Notes: generated by a model not told the origin, from the sequence alone. A DNA stretch of 64,000 bases from Orrella dioscoreae (GCF_900089455.2 NZ_LT907988.1:3906001-3970000); one strand, 5' to 3'. Positions 25,131-34,072 are shown, counted from the first letter of the stretch. Made by a program: numbers and translations.

Positions 25131-25744
25131 TACCACTCGTCCAGTGCGGCTGGCCTCAGCGCCGCCAGCACCGCCGCGGACAGTTCATGCCGTGACGCCG
25201 GCAAGCCCGCGCCTTCGTAGGCGTCGCGGGTTCCCGCCACCAGCACCTCGCAGCGGATGACGCGGCCCAGGTCCTGCGGGATCTCCTGTGCCCCGGACTG
25301 GCAGGCCTGGGCGGACAAGGAGTGCGCCTTGCGGCAGACCGACGGGCGGATGGCATAGATGGAACAGAGGCCTTCCCGCAGGAAGGCACAGGGCTGCCCA
25401 TGCGGCAGGTGCCCGCCGTCCGCCGCCGCCTTGGCGCGCAATCGTTCGATGAACACCAAGCGTTCCGATTCCTGCAGTTGATGCAGATGACCGGCAATGC
25501 GCAACGCCTCCGGATCCGACACCTCGACCCGCGCATGGCAACAGGACGCACAGCCTGGCCTGCAGTCGGGCGGCGGGCCCACCGCTTCCGAGGCGGCCAC
25601 GACGGCATCGACGTTTTCGTGCAAGACGCCGACGAAGGCGACCGCCTGGCTGGCATTCCCCGCGGCCGCCAAAGCCTGTGCGGCGCGGTGCCGCACAGCG
25701 CGCATCGCGTCCAGCAGTTGGCGTTGTTCTTGGGGACTCAGCAT
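25100..25744 (-). CDS. YkgJ-family cysteine cluster protein
   Basis: 214 residues with the zinc/iron-chelating CxxCxxCC-type cluster: DCRPGCASCCHARVEVSDPE, then GQPCAFLREGLCSIYAIRPS and SVCRKAHS (cysteines spaced as in YkgJ/UPF0153 proteins). The start is ATG 25744, 8 bases after AGGGG; upstream residues in the same frame are dismissed. Exact function of the family is unknown; metal binding is inferred. It follows the membrane protein gene by 26 bases and is probably in its operon. Confidence 0.85.
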   Translation of the reverse strand: MLSPQEQRQLLDAMRAVRHRAAQALAAAGNASQAVAFVGVLHENVDAVVAASEAVGPPPDCRPGCASCCHARVEVSDPEALRIAGHLHQLQESERLVFIERLRAKAAADGGHLPHGQPCAFLREGLCSIYAIRPSVCRKAHSLSAQACQSGAQEIPQDLGRVIRCEVLVAGTRDAYEGAGLPASRHELSAAVLAALRPAALDEWYQGKPLRASS

Positions 25745-25770
25745 GTGTCCGACCCCTGCCCGGCCGCCGT

Positions 25771-26682
25771 TCAGCCCCAGCGGCGCGTCAGCGCGGCTGC
25801 CACGACGAACTGCAAAAGCAGCGCGACGAGCGCCAGCAGGCCTTCGGACCATGGCCCGATCAGTTGTTCATAGGTCAACATGCCGCGCGCCGAAATCGTC
25901 ACCACCAGCTTGGCCGCGAACGCCAGCAGCAGGCCAAGCAGGGACAACAGCAGCAGGCGCCGCATGCGCACCGGCGCCTCGGCACGCAATCCCCACCAGG
26001 CCCCCAGCCCGCCGACCACGCCCAGGAGAACCAGATACCCCACCACCAGCAGGACCTGGCGCGTGGCCTCGGCCGGGTCCAGATAGGCCCAGCGCGCGGA
26101 AAAATGCGCCATGACGACCAGCCACAAGGACAACAGATAGGTCAGGCTGAACGCGCCGAACACGACGGCTGCACGGCCTCCCGTGGCGCCCGCGTGCGGC
26201 TGGCCGGCGCGTGTCGCCCCAGGCACGCGCAGCGCCAAGCGCAAGGCCACCCACGAGACGACCGCCTGCATCAGCAGGTCGGCCGCCCGCATCAGGAACA
26301 GGTTGCCGTCCAACAGCCAAGGGCCGGCCGCCCAGCCCACCACCCAGGCAGGCGTGAATTGCAGAATGCCCTGGATGACGGCAAAGGCCGCCCAGCCTTG
26401 CCAGGCCAAGGTGACGCCGGCACGTTGCGGCCGCTGCAATACTGCCTGGGCCACCAGGAACGTCACCAGCCCGGCTGCCAGCAAGGCATCCGCGCCGCCC
26501 GGCACGTAATGCACGGACACAGCCAGGAAATCATCCGGCATCAAGCCTTGCAGGGCCGGATCCAGCATCTCGGGCGGGCGTTGCGCCTGCCAGACCTGCA
26601 GCAGCCACAACACCCCCACGCCGGCCAGGGCCAGCCAATAAGGAAGGTGGCCCACGGCGACGGATGATTGGCTGCGGCTCAT
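25771..26682 (-). CDS. Polytopic membrane protein of unknown function
   Basis: 303 residues from ATG 26682. About eight hydrophobic segments are visible (for example PYWLALAGVGVLWLLQVW, ADALLAAGLVTFLVAQAVL, VFGAFSLTYLLSLWLVVMAH, LLVVGYLVLLGVVGGLGAWW). No catalytic or transport motif was recognised. The start overlaps the stop of a 22-codon reading frame (ATGA), suggesting translational coupling. It is followed by the YkgJ-type gene. Confidence 0.75.
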   Translation of the reverse strand: MSRSQSSVAVGHLPYWLALAGVGVLWLLQVWQAQRPPEMLDPALQGLMPDDFLAVSVHYVPGGADALLAAGLVTFLVAQAVLQRPQRAGVTLAWQGWAAFAVIQGILQFTPAWVVGWAAGPWLLDGNLFLMRAADLLMQAVVSWVALRLALRVPGATRAGQPHAGATGGRAAVVFGAFSLTYLLSLWLVVMAHFSARWAYLDPAEATRQVLLVVGYLVLLGVVGGLGAWWGLRAEAPVRMRRLLLLSLLGLLLAFAAKLVVTISARGMLTYEQLIGPWSEGLLALVALLLQFVVAAALTRRWG

Positions 26683-26747
26683 GCCGAGCCCTTGTGACGC
26701 AAGAACTGCTTGGCCAGCCACGGCAACACGGGAACATCCAGCTTCAT
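26679..26747 (-). CDS. 22-residue upstream reading frame coupled to the membrane protein gene
   Basis: ATG at 26747, TGA at 26681-26679 overlapping the next ATG. It begins MKLDVPVLPWLAKQF and ends LRHKGSA. AAAAGG lies 7 bases before the ATG. The peptide is amphipathic and basic at the end, with no runs of a single amino acid that would suggest an attenuator. It may be a coupling leader or a micropeptide partner of the membrane protein; expression is unproven. Confidence 0.4.
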   Translation of the reverse strand: MKLDVPVLPWLAKQFLRHKGSA

Positions 26748-26856
26748 TGCGTAACCTTTTGACAACATGTTGGCGCACGATATCGAGGGGCCACACGATA
26801 CTATGCCCGCTCAAATCGAGCCGACACAGGCCATTCCTGGGAAAGAGGAAAATCCT

Positions 26857-27237
26857 TTGAAGAAGATCGCACTATCCATTGCCCTGTCCGCCCTGCTCGC
26901 CGGCTGCGCGGGTTCGCCCATGGGCAACCTGATCAACAACGAGCGCAACGAAACCCGCAACGACGTCCTGGCGTCCTGGGTAGGCGAAGACGAAGACACG
27001 CTGGTCATGAAGTGGGGCCCGCCCACCGGCAGCTACACCCTGTCCAGCGGCGCGAAGGTCATCTCCTATGAATACGTCTGGGGCGTCTATGTCGGCCAGC
27101 GTTATCACTGCGAAGAGAAATTCCTGATCGAGAAGGGCAAGGTCACGAAGTGGGGCATCGGGTCGGCTTGCCAGAAGAGTGGCGGCAAGGGCCAGACGCT
27201 GCCGGCGAGTACGCCGGTGCCGCAGCCGACGCTGTAA
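26857..27237 (+). CDS. Small predicted lipoprotein
   Basis: 126 residues. The start is taken as TTG 26857 (LKKIALSIALSALLAGCAG), 7 bases after AGAGGA, which gives a textbook lipoprotein signal with lipobox LLAG-C. The mature part has TRNDVLASWVGEDEDTLVMK, WGPPTGSYTLSSGAKVISYE and a pair of cysteines (YHCEEKF, GSACQK). This resembles small outer-membrane lipoproteins with an SmpA/BamE-like arrangement (a ...W.GP...... pattern), but the family is not certain. It reads toward the DUF2149 gene and a stem-loop separates them. Confidence 0.75.
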   Translation: MKKIALSIALSALLAGCAGSPMGNLINNERNETRNDVLASWVGEDEDTLVMKWGPPTGSYTLSSGAKVISYEYVWGVYVGQRYHCEEKFLIEKGKVTKWGIGSACQKSGGKGQTLPASTPVPQPTL

Positions 27238-27249
27238 CGCGCCACGCGT

Positions 27250-27274
27250 GCGAGACGGTCAAGGGCCGTCTCGC
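27250..27274. terminator. Stem-loop between convergent genes
   Basis: GCGAGACGG and CCGTCTCGC form a perfect 9-bp stem around a 7-base loop (TCAAGGG) between the lipoprotein stop and the DUF2149 stop. There is no U-tract on either side, so it would be a weak intrinsic or RNA-protective hairpin serving both strands. Confidence 0.5.
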
Positions 27275-27293
27275 CATCGCCACCGCCACGGCA

Positions 27294-27602
27294 TCAATCC
27301 TCTGGCACGTAGATCATGCGGCCGTCCTCCAGCCGATAAGTGACCCCCGCGCGCGCGCCCTGGCCTTCCCCCATCTCACCACTGGCTTCGTAGCGCGTCA
27401 ACGCCTGCCCGTCCTTGATCGTGATGCGCATGTCGGATTCACCCGGATTTTCCACCACGACGACCTTGTCCTGCGAAAAGGGGTTGAGCGGATTCTGTGC
27501 AATGACGACCATCAGCATGCCGATGATCACCAGGAACAGATCAATCAGATTGACGACGGAAAGCATCGGATCGTTGGCGTCGTCCTCGCTCAGGAAGCGC
27601 AT
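27294..27602 (-). CDS. DUF2149 protein, ExbD-like membrane subunit (HmuV-type)
   Basis: 102 residues, one membrane segment (about 14-36) near the N-terminus, the rest periplasmic. The segment LSVVNLIDLFLVIIGMLMVV lines up by eye with the ExbD/TolR helix TPFIDVMLVLLIIFMV, placing Asp21 at the position of the essential proton-carrying Asp of ExbD. The remainder (VVVVENPGESDMRITIKDGQ, YEASGEMGEGQGARAGVTYR) is a small beta-rich domain. It overlaps the ExbB-like gene start (TGATG) and ends the four-gene unit that begins with the TonB receptor. DUF2149 proteins are known neighbours of CobN-like and TolQ-like genes. Confidence 0.85.
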   Translation of the reverse strand: MRFLSEDDANDPMLSVVNLIDLFLVIIGMLMVVIAQNPLNPFSQDKVVVVENPGESDMRITIKDGQALTRYEASGEMGEGQGARAGVTYRLEDGRMIYVPED

Positions 27603-28108
27603 CAGGCAGCTCCCTGTCCGGCGCGCATGCGCTCTATCTGCCGCAGGTCCTGCAACAGCCAGCGCCGCTTCACGGTCAGGATGAAGAAGCAGATGCTGGC
27701 GGCCAGCAGCGCCAGTATCACCGAGGAAAACGCCGCCACCATGTTCCTGCCCACCGCAGCGCTGTCATTGCTCCCCAGAGCCAGCAGCGCTGGTCCCATG
27801 GGAATCATGGTCGCGATCAAGCCCAACATGGGCGCTGTACGCGACACGACCCGAAGCCACTCCAGCCGCCGCATGATCCAGAGCTCCAGGTCGTCGCTGG
27901 CCGGCAGCGTGCCATCCTGACGCTTTGCTGCATAGGAAAACAGCGCCGCCGTGCACGCGCCGCGCTTGCGCTGCCACGCCTCCACGAAGAAAGCGCCCAG
28001 GACGAACAGCGCATAGACCAAGGCGGCTGCGATAAGCAACATCACGGGCGCGAGAAAGATTCGCGTCACGGCATAGAGCAGGGTTTCGATCTCGGAAAGA
28101 AAGGACAT
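27602..28108 (-). CDS. MotA/TolQ/ExbB-family proton channel protein (HmuU-type)
   Basis: 168 residues with three membrane segments (about 17-42, 92-112 and 125-147) and a cytoplasmic loop between the first two. The motif RTAPMLGLIATMIPMGPALL is the MotA/TolQ/ExbB signature, and NMVAAFSSVILALLAASICF is the third helix. It starts 6 bases after the CobN-like stop and shares a base with the DUF2149 gene. It should form a proton-driven stator with the DUF2149 protein. The cargo would be the anchored CobN-like protein or the receptor, which is inference from the gene order. Confidence 0.9.
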   Translation of the reverse strand: MSFLSEIETLLYAVTRIFLAPVMLLIAAALVYALFVLGAFFVEAWQRKRGACTAALFSYAAKRQDGTLPASDDLELWIMRRLEWLRVVSRTAPMLGLIATMIPMGPALLALGSNDSAAVGRNMVAAFSSVILALLAASICFFILTVKRRWLLQDLRQIERMRAGQGAA

Positions 28109-28114
28109 GAGTGT

Positions 28115-31100
28115 TCAACGATGGGAAGTATTGGAAGAAGAATGCGCATGCGCCCTGGCTGTGACCGTGGCCTGCCACAGACCGCCACCCATGATCAACA
28201 GCAGCATGAGCGCAAGCGTCCAAGCCTGGGACGCGTCCTCGGCGGGCGGTGCCTCCACCTGCGACAGCACCTGGCCCTGCACGGCCTGCGTGGGTGCCTC
28301 CTCCGACCGAGATGACGGCCCCGGCTCCGCCGCAGGCGCAGCCGTCATCGCTGGCGTGGTGGCCCCTTGCAGGCCATACCCTTGCGCCATGTCGGAAATG
28401 TACTGGCGCGTGACCTCGGCGCCCGTATCCACGCCATGTTGCCGGGCCAGTTCCTGCCAGCGCTGCGCCAACGCCTGTCGGGTCTCGACCGATGCGTCCC
28501 AATAGCCCTTGCGGATCGCTTCAGCCATGCGCTCGATGACTTGCGCCTGCGCTGTGGGATTGTGCGTCTCGAACCATTCCTGGGTGCCAAGCGCTCGCGT
28601 ATCAGCGACATAGGTATCGAACATGGCCTGCCATTGGTCCGCGCGCACACTATCGGCTGCGACGGCTTGCCACCCAAACAGATTATTGGTGACGGCAAGC
28701 ACCTCCAGGGTGCCGGCGTAGCCCTCCTGCTGCATGGCATCGATCCATTGCGGGTTGAGATAACGCGCGCGCAACTCGTCGGACAGGAAGCGGGCCAGGC
28801 CCGTGGTTCGGGGCTGGTTGCCACGCAAGTCCGAGATCAATAATTGTGGGGCCTGACCGTCCAGATGCTGGATGGCTGCCGACAGTCCTCCCAGGAACTC
28901 GAAAGGATGATCCGTCGACAACACCCCATGCAAGGTCGAGGAGCGAGACATGATGGCGGCCTGAGTCCCTCGCAATTGCTCTGCGAGGACATTGGCCTGC
29001 TCGGGGCTTGCGCCCCACGTCTCTGCGCCATAGGCATAACGGCTGCTGGAAAGAAACTGTTGACCGAGCGCGGCATCGTCCTCCCACTCTGTCGAGCGCA
29101 TCGCCAGGTCGGGTACGCCCGTCCCATAGGCGCCCGGCGCATTGCTGAAAATCCGAGCGCGCGAGATGGACTGCGCAGCATCGGGTTCCATACCGCCTGC
29201 CTGCAAGGTCGCAGCCACCCGGCGATTGCCCGCGGCGATGGGGTTGTCCGGCTCGTCCAGTTCGGCCAGCCGCCGCAACGCGTCGTCCAGCAAGCGCATG
29301 AAGCTGTCGAACTGGTCCCGATACACGCCAGTCACCTGCACCACCACATCACTGCGTGGCCGCCCCAATTCAGTGGCCGGAATAATCTGCAAGGCGGTCA
29401 CCCGTCCTCCCGCATCCCAGACTGGACGCAGGCCCAGCGCATGTAGCACCTGCGCCTCGGTCACCCCCAGATGACGGACCGCTTCCGAGGCCCACAAGCT
29501 GAACGCCAGCTTCTTCGGATAGGCGCCACCATGCTCGGCGCGAAAGGCCGACAGCAATTGCGCATAAGCCTCTTCCGCCTGCGCATAAGCCGCCCGCGCG
29601 GGAATCTTGTCGGCCTCGAAGGCATACAGATTGCGGCCGCTGGCGACATCCGGATTACGGATGGGATCGCCGCCCGCACCAGGCGCGACGAACCGTCCCG
29701 CCAACCCTGCCAGCAGCGCCTCGTTTTCCTGCGTGTCGCGCAGGTTCCGATCCAGGTCTGCGGCGCGCTCCGCAAATGCCTGAGCCTGCGCAGGCAAGGT
29801 GTCTCGCTCGTCCTTCACCAACAACTGGCGAATCGCCCGATACGCGGGGTTCTCCGGCAAGGCATCCGGGTCGGGCACCAACATGGACTCATCGTCCAGG
29901 CCCAGGGCTTCCTGCAAAGGTCGCCCCAGTTGCTGCATGACAGTGCTGGCACGGTGTTCGATGCTGGCGGGCTGGCCAAACGTGTGCAGCCCCAGCGGCA
30001 TCGCTACCCGTGCAAGTTCGTGCAAGTGATCATGCAGTGCTTGCAGGAATCCGTCGAAATCCTGCTCGGCTCGCTGGGCCGTCCAGGCCAGGTCGTCGTG
30101 CAGGTTGGCCGCCACGGCCGCCTCGCGTATCTTGGCTGCCACGCGTTCGCGCACACCGCCATCGTCCAACTGCTCGTATTCATGGATCAGATGATGGACA
30201 TCACGAAGCTGGTCATAAAGACCCGCTGGCGCGAAAGGTGGCGTCTGATGGCTGATGGTGACAGCGCGTCCGCGCCGCTTGGCCTGGATCGCCTCGCCGA
30301 CGTTATCCTGGATGTAGGGATAGAAGACTGGCAGCCCGCCAAGCGCCAGCCAAGGATAGTCGCTGGCCGCCATGCCGCGGTCCTTGCCCGGCAGCCATTC
30401 CTGGGTGCCGTGAGTGCCCAGGTGCACCAGGGCGTGGGCGCGGTGCCCGGCCTGCAGATATAAGTACGACGCCATGTAAAGATGATCAGGCGCCTCGGCC
30501 GTATCGTGGTAATGCCCTGCCTGCCCGACGTGACGCGGCATCTGGGGCATGACCAGCAGATTGCCTCGCTCCCAGCGAGGAATCACGAAATAGCGCTGGC
30601 CATCGATCTCGCGCACCGCGCGATGATGCGACGGCTTTCCTCCCTGGCGCATTTCGAGGCGGCGCTGCGCAGGCAGTGCCGCCAGCCAGCGCTCATAGTT
30701 TTCAAGCGGGTACAGCGCCGCGAGCCCCTCTTCGAGCAGGCTTTCCAGCGGCACCTTGCCGTACAAGGCGCCCAACATGCGCTGGCCTGCCGCGATCACC
30801 TCCTTTTCCTCCAGTGCCGCCCCGACTGAGTAACCTTCCGCTGCCAGCGCCATCTGGATGGAGACGATACTGCGCGGCAGATTCAAGTTCGATGCCCCCA
30901 GGTTCTTCTCGCCCGCGGGATAGTTCCAGAACATCAACGCCAGCCGCTTGTCGGGGTTGGCGGTATGGCGCAACGCCACCAGGCTTTCCAGCTTGGCCAT
31001 CAAGGCATCGAGCTGGAAGGGCAGGAAATTCGGCACGCCCGCCGTCGATGCCGACAACACCAGCGGATCGCTCACCCCCCAACTTTCCGGACCGGCCAGG

Positions 31101-32062
31101 AATACCGCCGTGGTGCGAGCCGACACCCCGCTTGGGGCATCGAGCCAATCTGCCGCGTCGCCCTCACGGAAGCGCAAGGTCTGGATGACGGGGATGTCCA
31201 AGGCCAGGAAATCGCGGCTGCGTGCCCCGCCATCCTGCATGTGGGTAAGGTTCACCAGCACATCCACCTGGTCTTTGCCCAGCACTCGCGCCAACCCGCC
31301 AGCATCGGCGGCATCCAGCCAGAACACCACTGGCACCAGCCCAGCCGCTACGCTGCGGGCGATCAGCGTATCCAGCTCACCGGTCAGCAAGTCGCCCACC
31401 GTGCTCTGGTGCGTCAGGAAAGCCACTCGTCCGGCGGGTTTGCCTCCGGCATTGGAATGGCGCGCGTGCCAGGCAAGATAATCGGCAAGCGCCTGGAACA
31501 CCCGTGGCGCATCCGGATGATAGAAACCCGTACGGGGCAAAGCGGTGGGCGGCGCTCGCAGCGCCGCGTCCACAGTCTGGCCGTCCAGCACCGCACGGGC
31601 CAACGCGAAGTGGCGGCTGAAGTTCTCCTGCCCGCCAGCGGCATACAGCGCGGCAAGCGCTGCGCCGTCCTGCGCTTGCAGCCCTGACCATTCTGGGCGG
31701 CCTCCTCCCACGACCAGTCGTGGCAGGTCTGGCGAGGCGCCGCGTTGCGCGTGCTGTTGCGTCAGCGCGCGCGCCAACGCCTGCGACACGAGGTTGCGAT
31801 CCGAAGGACGGGGCACGTCCAACAGGAGCAATGCCGAACCATCCAAGGCCTGCTGCCATGCCTGCGGCGAGGCACGTTCGACATCCAGGTGACGCAACGC
31901 GATCCCCGCGCGCGCAGCCAGGGGCTGCAGCCGCGCGAATTTTTCTGCTGAAACGAAGCCATTGTGCAGGATCTGCACTACCGGCTGCGCCGCAGCCGAT
32001 GTGGCAAGCCCCCAGGACAACAAGACAAGCCCGCAGCAGCGCATCAAGCGACTGACGACCAT
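28115..32062 (-). CDS. Periplasmic, membrane-anchored CobN-like chelatase-family protein (HmuS-type)
   Basis: 1315 residues, the size and layout of CobN/BchH large chelatase subunits. Core motifs: LALMFWNYPAGEKNLGASNL (about 375-394), HLGTHGTQEWLPGKDRG (547-563), LPVFYPYIQDNVGEAIQAKR (577-596), TISHQTPPFAPAGLYD (602-617). Unlike biosynthetic CobN, it has a signal peptide (about 1-25, ending SAAA-Q) and a C-terminal membrane helix (about 1281-1300), so the catalytic bulk should be periplasmic. No CobS, CobT or ChlI/ChlD-type ATPase is encoded nearby. The closest known arrangement is HmuS of Bacteroidetes, a CobN relative that removes iron from haem. It shares a base with the receptor stop. Substrate here (haem, cobalamin precursor or other tetrapyrrole) is inferred only. 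Confidence 0.88.
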   Translation of the reverse strand: MVVSRLMRCCGLVLLSWGLATSAAAQPVVQILHNGFVSAEKFARLQPLAARAGIALRHLDVERASPQAWQQALDGSALLLLDVPRPSDRNLVSQALARALTQQHAQRGASPDLPRLVVGGGRPEWSGLQAQDGAALAALYAAGGQENFSRHFALARAVLDGQTVDAALRAPPTALPRTGFYHPDAPRVFQALADYLAWHARHSNAGGKPAGRVAFLTHQSTVGDLLTGELDTLIARSVAAGLVPVVFWLDAADAGGLARVLGKDQVDVLVNLTHMQDGGARSRDFLALDIPVIQTLRFREGDAADWLDAPSGVSARTTAVFLAGPESWGVSDPLVLSASTAGVPNFLPFQLDALMAKLESLVALRHTANPDKRLALMFWNYPAGEKNLGASNLNLPRSIVSIQMALAAEGYSVGAALEEKEVIAAGQRMLGALYGKVPLESLLEEGLAALYPLENYERWLAALPAQRRLEMRQGGKPSHHRAVREIDGQRYFVIPRWERGNLLVMPQMPRHVGQAGHYHDTAEAPDHLYMASYLYLQAGHRAHALVHLGTHGTQEWLPGKDRGMAASDYPWLALGGLPVFYPYIQDNVGEAIQAKRRGRAVTISHQTPPFAPAGLYDQLRDVHHLIHEYEQLDDGGVRERVAAKIREAAVAANLHDDLAWTAQRAEQDFDGFLQALHDHLHELARVAMPLGLHTFGQPASIEHRASTVMQQLGRPLQEALGLDDESMLVPDPDALPENPAYRAIRQLLVKDERDTLPAQAQAFAERAADLDRNLRDTQENEALLAGLAGRFVAPGAGGDPIRNPDVASGRNLYAFEADKIPARAAYAQAEEAYAQLLSAFRAEHGGAYPKKLAFSLWASEAVRHLGVTEAQVLHALGLRPVWDAGGRVTALQIIPATELGRPRSDVVVQVTGVYRDQFDSFMRLLDDALRRLAELDEPDNPIAAGNRRVAATLQAGGMEPDAAQSISRARIFSNAPGAYGTGVPDLAMRSTEWEDDAALGQQFLSSSRYAYGAETWGASPEQANVLAEQLRGTQAAIMSRSSTLHGVLSTDHPFEFLGGLSAAIQHLDGQAPQLLISDLRGNQPRTTGLARFLSDELRARYLNPQWIDAMQQEGYAGTLEVLAVTNNLFGWQAVAADSVRADQWQAMFDTYVADTRALGTQEWFETHNPTAQAQVIERMAEAIRKGYWDASVETRQALAQRWQELARQHGVDTGAEVTRQYISDMAQGYGLQGATTPAMTAAPAAEPGPSSRSEEAPTQAVQGQVLSQVEAPPAEDASQAWTLALMLLLIMGGGLWQATVTARAHAHSSSNTSHR

Positions 32063-34050
32063 CAGAACCTCGCCGTCAAGCCGGCAAAGTACCGCCTGCC
32101 CTCGTCAGCCCGACCGTAGATACTGGCATCGTCATTGGCCAGGCGCTTGTCCGTGATGTTCTCGATGCCGGCATGCAGGCTCAGGTTGCGATTGACCTCA
32201 TAGTCGACGTACCAGTGCCACAGCGTGTAGCCGGGCCGCTCCTGCTCGGTGGCAGAGCGGTATTGCGCGCCCACATACTCAGCCCGGACGCGCGTGGCCA
32301 GCTGGGCGGTGGCGTCCCATGCCAGCGTCGCATTGGCGCGATGACGCGACCGGTCCGCCAAGCGCTCATCCGTGCTGCGATCACGCGCATCCAGATACGT
32401 GTAATTTGCGCGCAATTGCCACTGGGCAGCCAGAGGCGCGACACCCGTCAATTCCAAGCCCTGCAATCTCGCCCTGGCGACGTTGTCGTAGGCCAGGCAG
32501 ACCCGGCCGCGCACGTCGCATGTCGGCTGGCGCACGGTTTCAATCAGATTCCTGACGTCGTTATGGAAGAACGTGGCCCCCGCCGACCAGCCCTGGTTGG
32601 CATACGCGGCTCCCAGCTCGAACGACTGATTGGTTTCCGGCTCCAGATCTGGATTGCCGCGGATGATCCCGCGGCCGCCCATCGCCGCACGCGACTCGTA
32701 TTCGGGGGACAACTGCTTGAGCGTCGGTGCCTTGAAGCCACGTCCGACGCCTGCACGCAAGGTCCACGCCGTATCCGGCCGGAACACCAGATAGGCACGC
32801 GGACTGGCTTCCCAACCGAAATCCTCATGGTGATCGAAGCGGCTGCCCAGTACCAGGTCCAACTGCCTTGCCAACGCGATCTCGTCCTGCGCGAACAACG
32901 CGTAATGCGTCTGCCCTTTCTTGCCTGCCAGGTTGACGGTCGGATCCTCCAGGCTTTCCCGGCGAGTCTCGGCCCCCAAAGTCACCAGGTGGGACTGCCC
33001 CAGCGCAAATGCCGCCTTGCCATCGACAACGGTATCGACAAAGCGGTGCGGCCCGGTCGCATCCCCCCCATCACTGCGACTGGCATGACGCTGGAGCGTA
33101 CTGCGGTAGGCCCGCAACTGGGTGCTTCCCCAATTCCAGTCGCCCGCATGGGAAAGGGAATAACGGCGCCGTTGCGCGTCGTAGGTCGCCTCGTAGCGCG
33201 CACCGGCAGTCCCTCCCCGCCATCCTTCCTGGTCTTCATTGCCGGCATCGATGGACGCGTCGACACGCTGGCGGTTATCAGGCGTCCAGGTCAGGCCGAT
33301 GTGTCCATTGATGGCTTTCTGGTCATCCAGCGCGGTCAGGGCACGGTTTCCGGCATCGCGCAACGCGTCCCGCCGTTTCACTTCGCCCCAGGCATTCAGG
33401 CCCAGCCGGCCCGGCACCAGCGGGCCGCCCACGTAGAAACCGTTCTTGTATTGGTTGCCATCCAGCCCATGGTCGTTGATCAGCGCCGAACTGCTGAAAG
33501 AGCCTTGCCAGGTGTCGGTAGCGCGCCGCGTGATGACGTTGACCACGCCACCCAACGCCTCGGAGCCATACAACGAGGACATCGGTCCACGCACCACCTC
33601 CACCCGCTCGATGGCCTCGGTCGGCACCCACCCCAATTCGAAGTCCGAGTGGGCAATGGCCGACGCGGACGTATTGATACGCTGGCCATCGACCAATATC
33701 AGCGTGTGCTCGGGCGTCATTCCCCGGATGGAGATACCACGACGGCCCAGGCCGACGCTGTCATCGAGTCCGATACCGGGCTCACCTCGCACCGCATCCG
33801 CGAGATCCAGGACCGGTCGATTGCGCAACGACGCGCCGTCCACCACCGACACGCTGGCCGGTGCCTCGGCCTGGGGGCGCTCCGAGGCTGTTGCCGTGAC
33901 GACCACTGCAGGCAGCAGGACGGTTTGCTCACCACGGCTGCCAGAACCCGGCCGGCGTTCTTCCTCCGCTGCACTCGCAACGCTTGGGACCGCCACGACA
34001 GCAAATGCCGCCAACCCCACTATTCCGGCCCTTTTGCCTGCCCACATCAT
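32062..34050 (-). CDS. TonB-dependent receptor of the CobN-like cluster (HmuR-type)
   Basis: 662 residues from ATG 34050, which has AAGGA 8 bases upstream and opens a clean signal peptide (MMWAGKRAGIVGLAAFA...ASA-AEEE); an ATG at 34083 in the same frame lacks a ribosome binding site. The plug shows VVVTATASERPQAEAPASVS, ISIRGMTPEHTLILVDGQRI, and IERVEVVRGPMSSLYGSEAL, the BtuB/FepA/haem-receptor type. The barrel includes GRGFKAPTLKQLSPEY and IIRGNPDLEPETNQS (the FRAP/NPDL region also found in haem receptors) and ends GLTARF. There is no STN domain. It would import the tetrapyrrole handled by the CobN-like protein. Confidence 0.9.
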   Translation of the reverse strand: MMWAGKRAGIVGLAAFAVVAVPSVASAAEEERRPGSGSRGEQTVLLPAVVVTATASERPQAEAPASVSVVDGASLRNRPVLDLADAVRGEPGIGLDDSVGLGRRGISIRGMTPEHTLILVDGQRINTSASAIAHSDFELGWVPTEAIERVEVVRGPMSSLYGSEALGGVVNVITRRATDTWQGSFSSSALINDHGLDGNQYKNGFYVGGPLVPGRLGLNAWGEVKRRDALRDAGNRALTALDDQKAINGHIGLTWTPDNRQRVDASIDAGNEDQEGWRGGTAGARYEATYDAQRRRYSLSHAGDWNWGSTQLRAYRSTLQRHASRSDGGDATGPHRFVDTVVDGKAAFALGQSHLVTLGAETRRESLEDPTVNLAGKKGQTHYALFAQDEIALARQLDLVLGSRFDHHEDFGWEASPRAYLVFRPDTAWTLRAGVGRGFKAPTLKQLSPEYESRAAMGGRGIIRGNPDLEPETNQSFELGAAYANQGWSAGATFFHNDVRNLIETVRQPTCDVRGRVCLAYDNVARARLQGLELTGVAPLAAQWQLRANYTYLDARDRSTDERLADRSRHRANATLAWDATAQLATRVRAEYVGAQYRSATEQERPGYTLWHWYVDYEVNRNLSLHAGIENITDKRLANDDASIYGRADEGRRYFAGLTARF

Positions 34051-34072
34051 GAAATCTTTCCTTGCCTTAAAA

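Noticed and set aside
28115..32062. Reading the CobN-like gene as the cobaltochelatase of cobalamin biosynthesis
   Set aside because: It has a signal peptide and C-terminal anchor, there are no cob genes or CobS/CobT, and the neighbours are a TonB receptor and an ExbB/DUF2149 pair.
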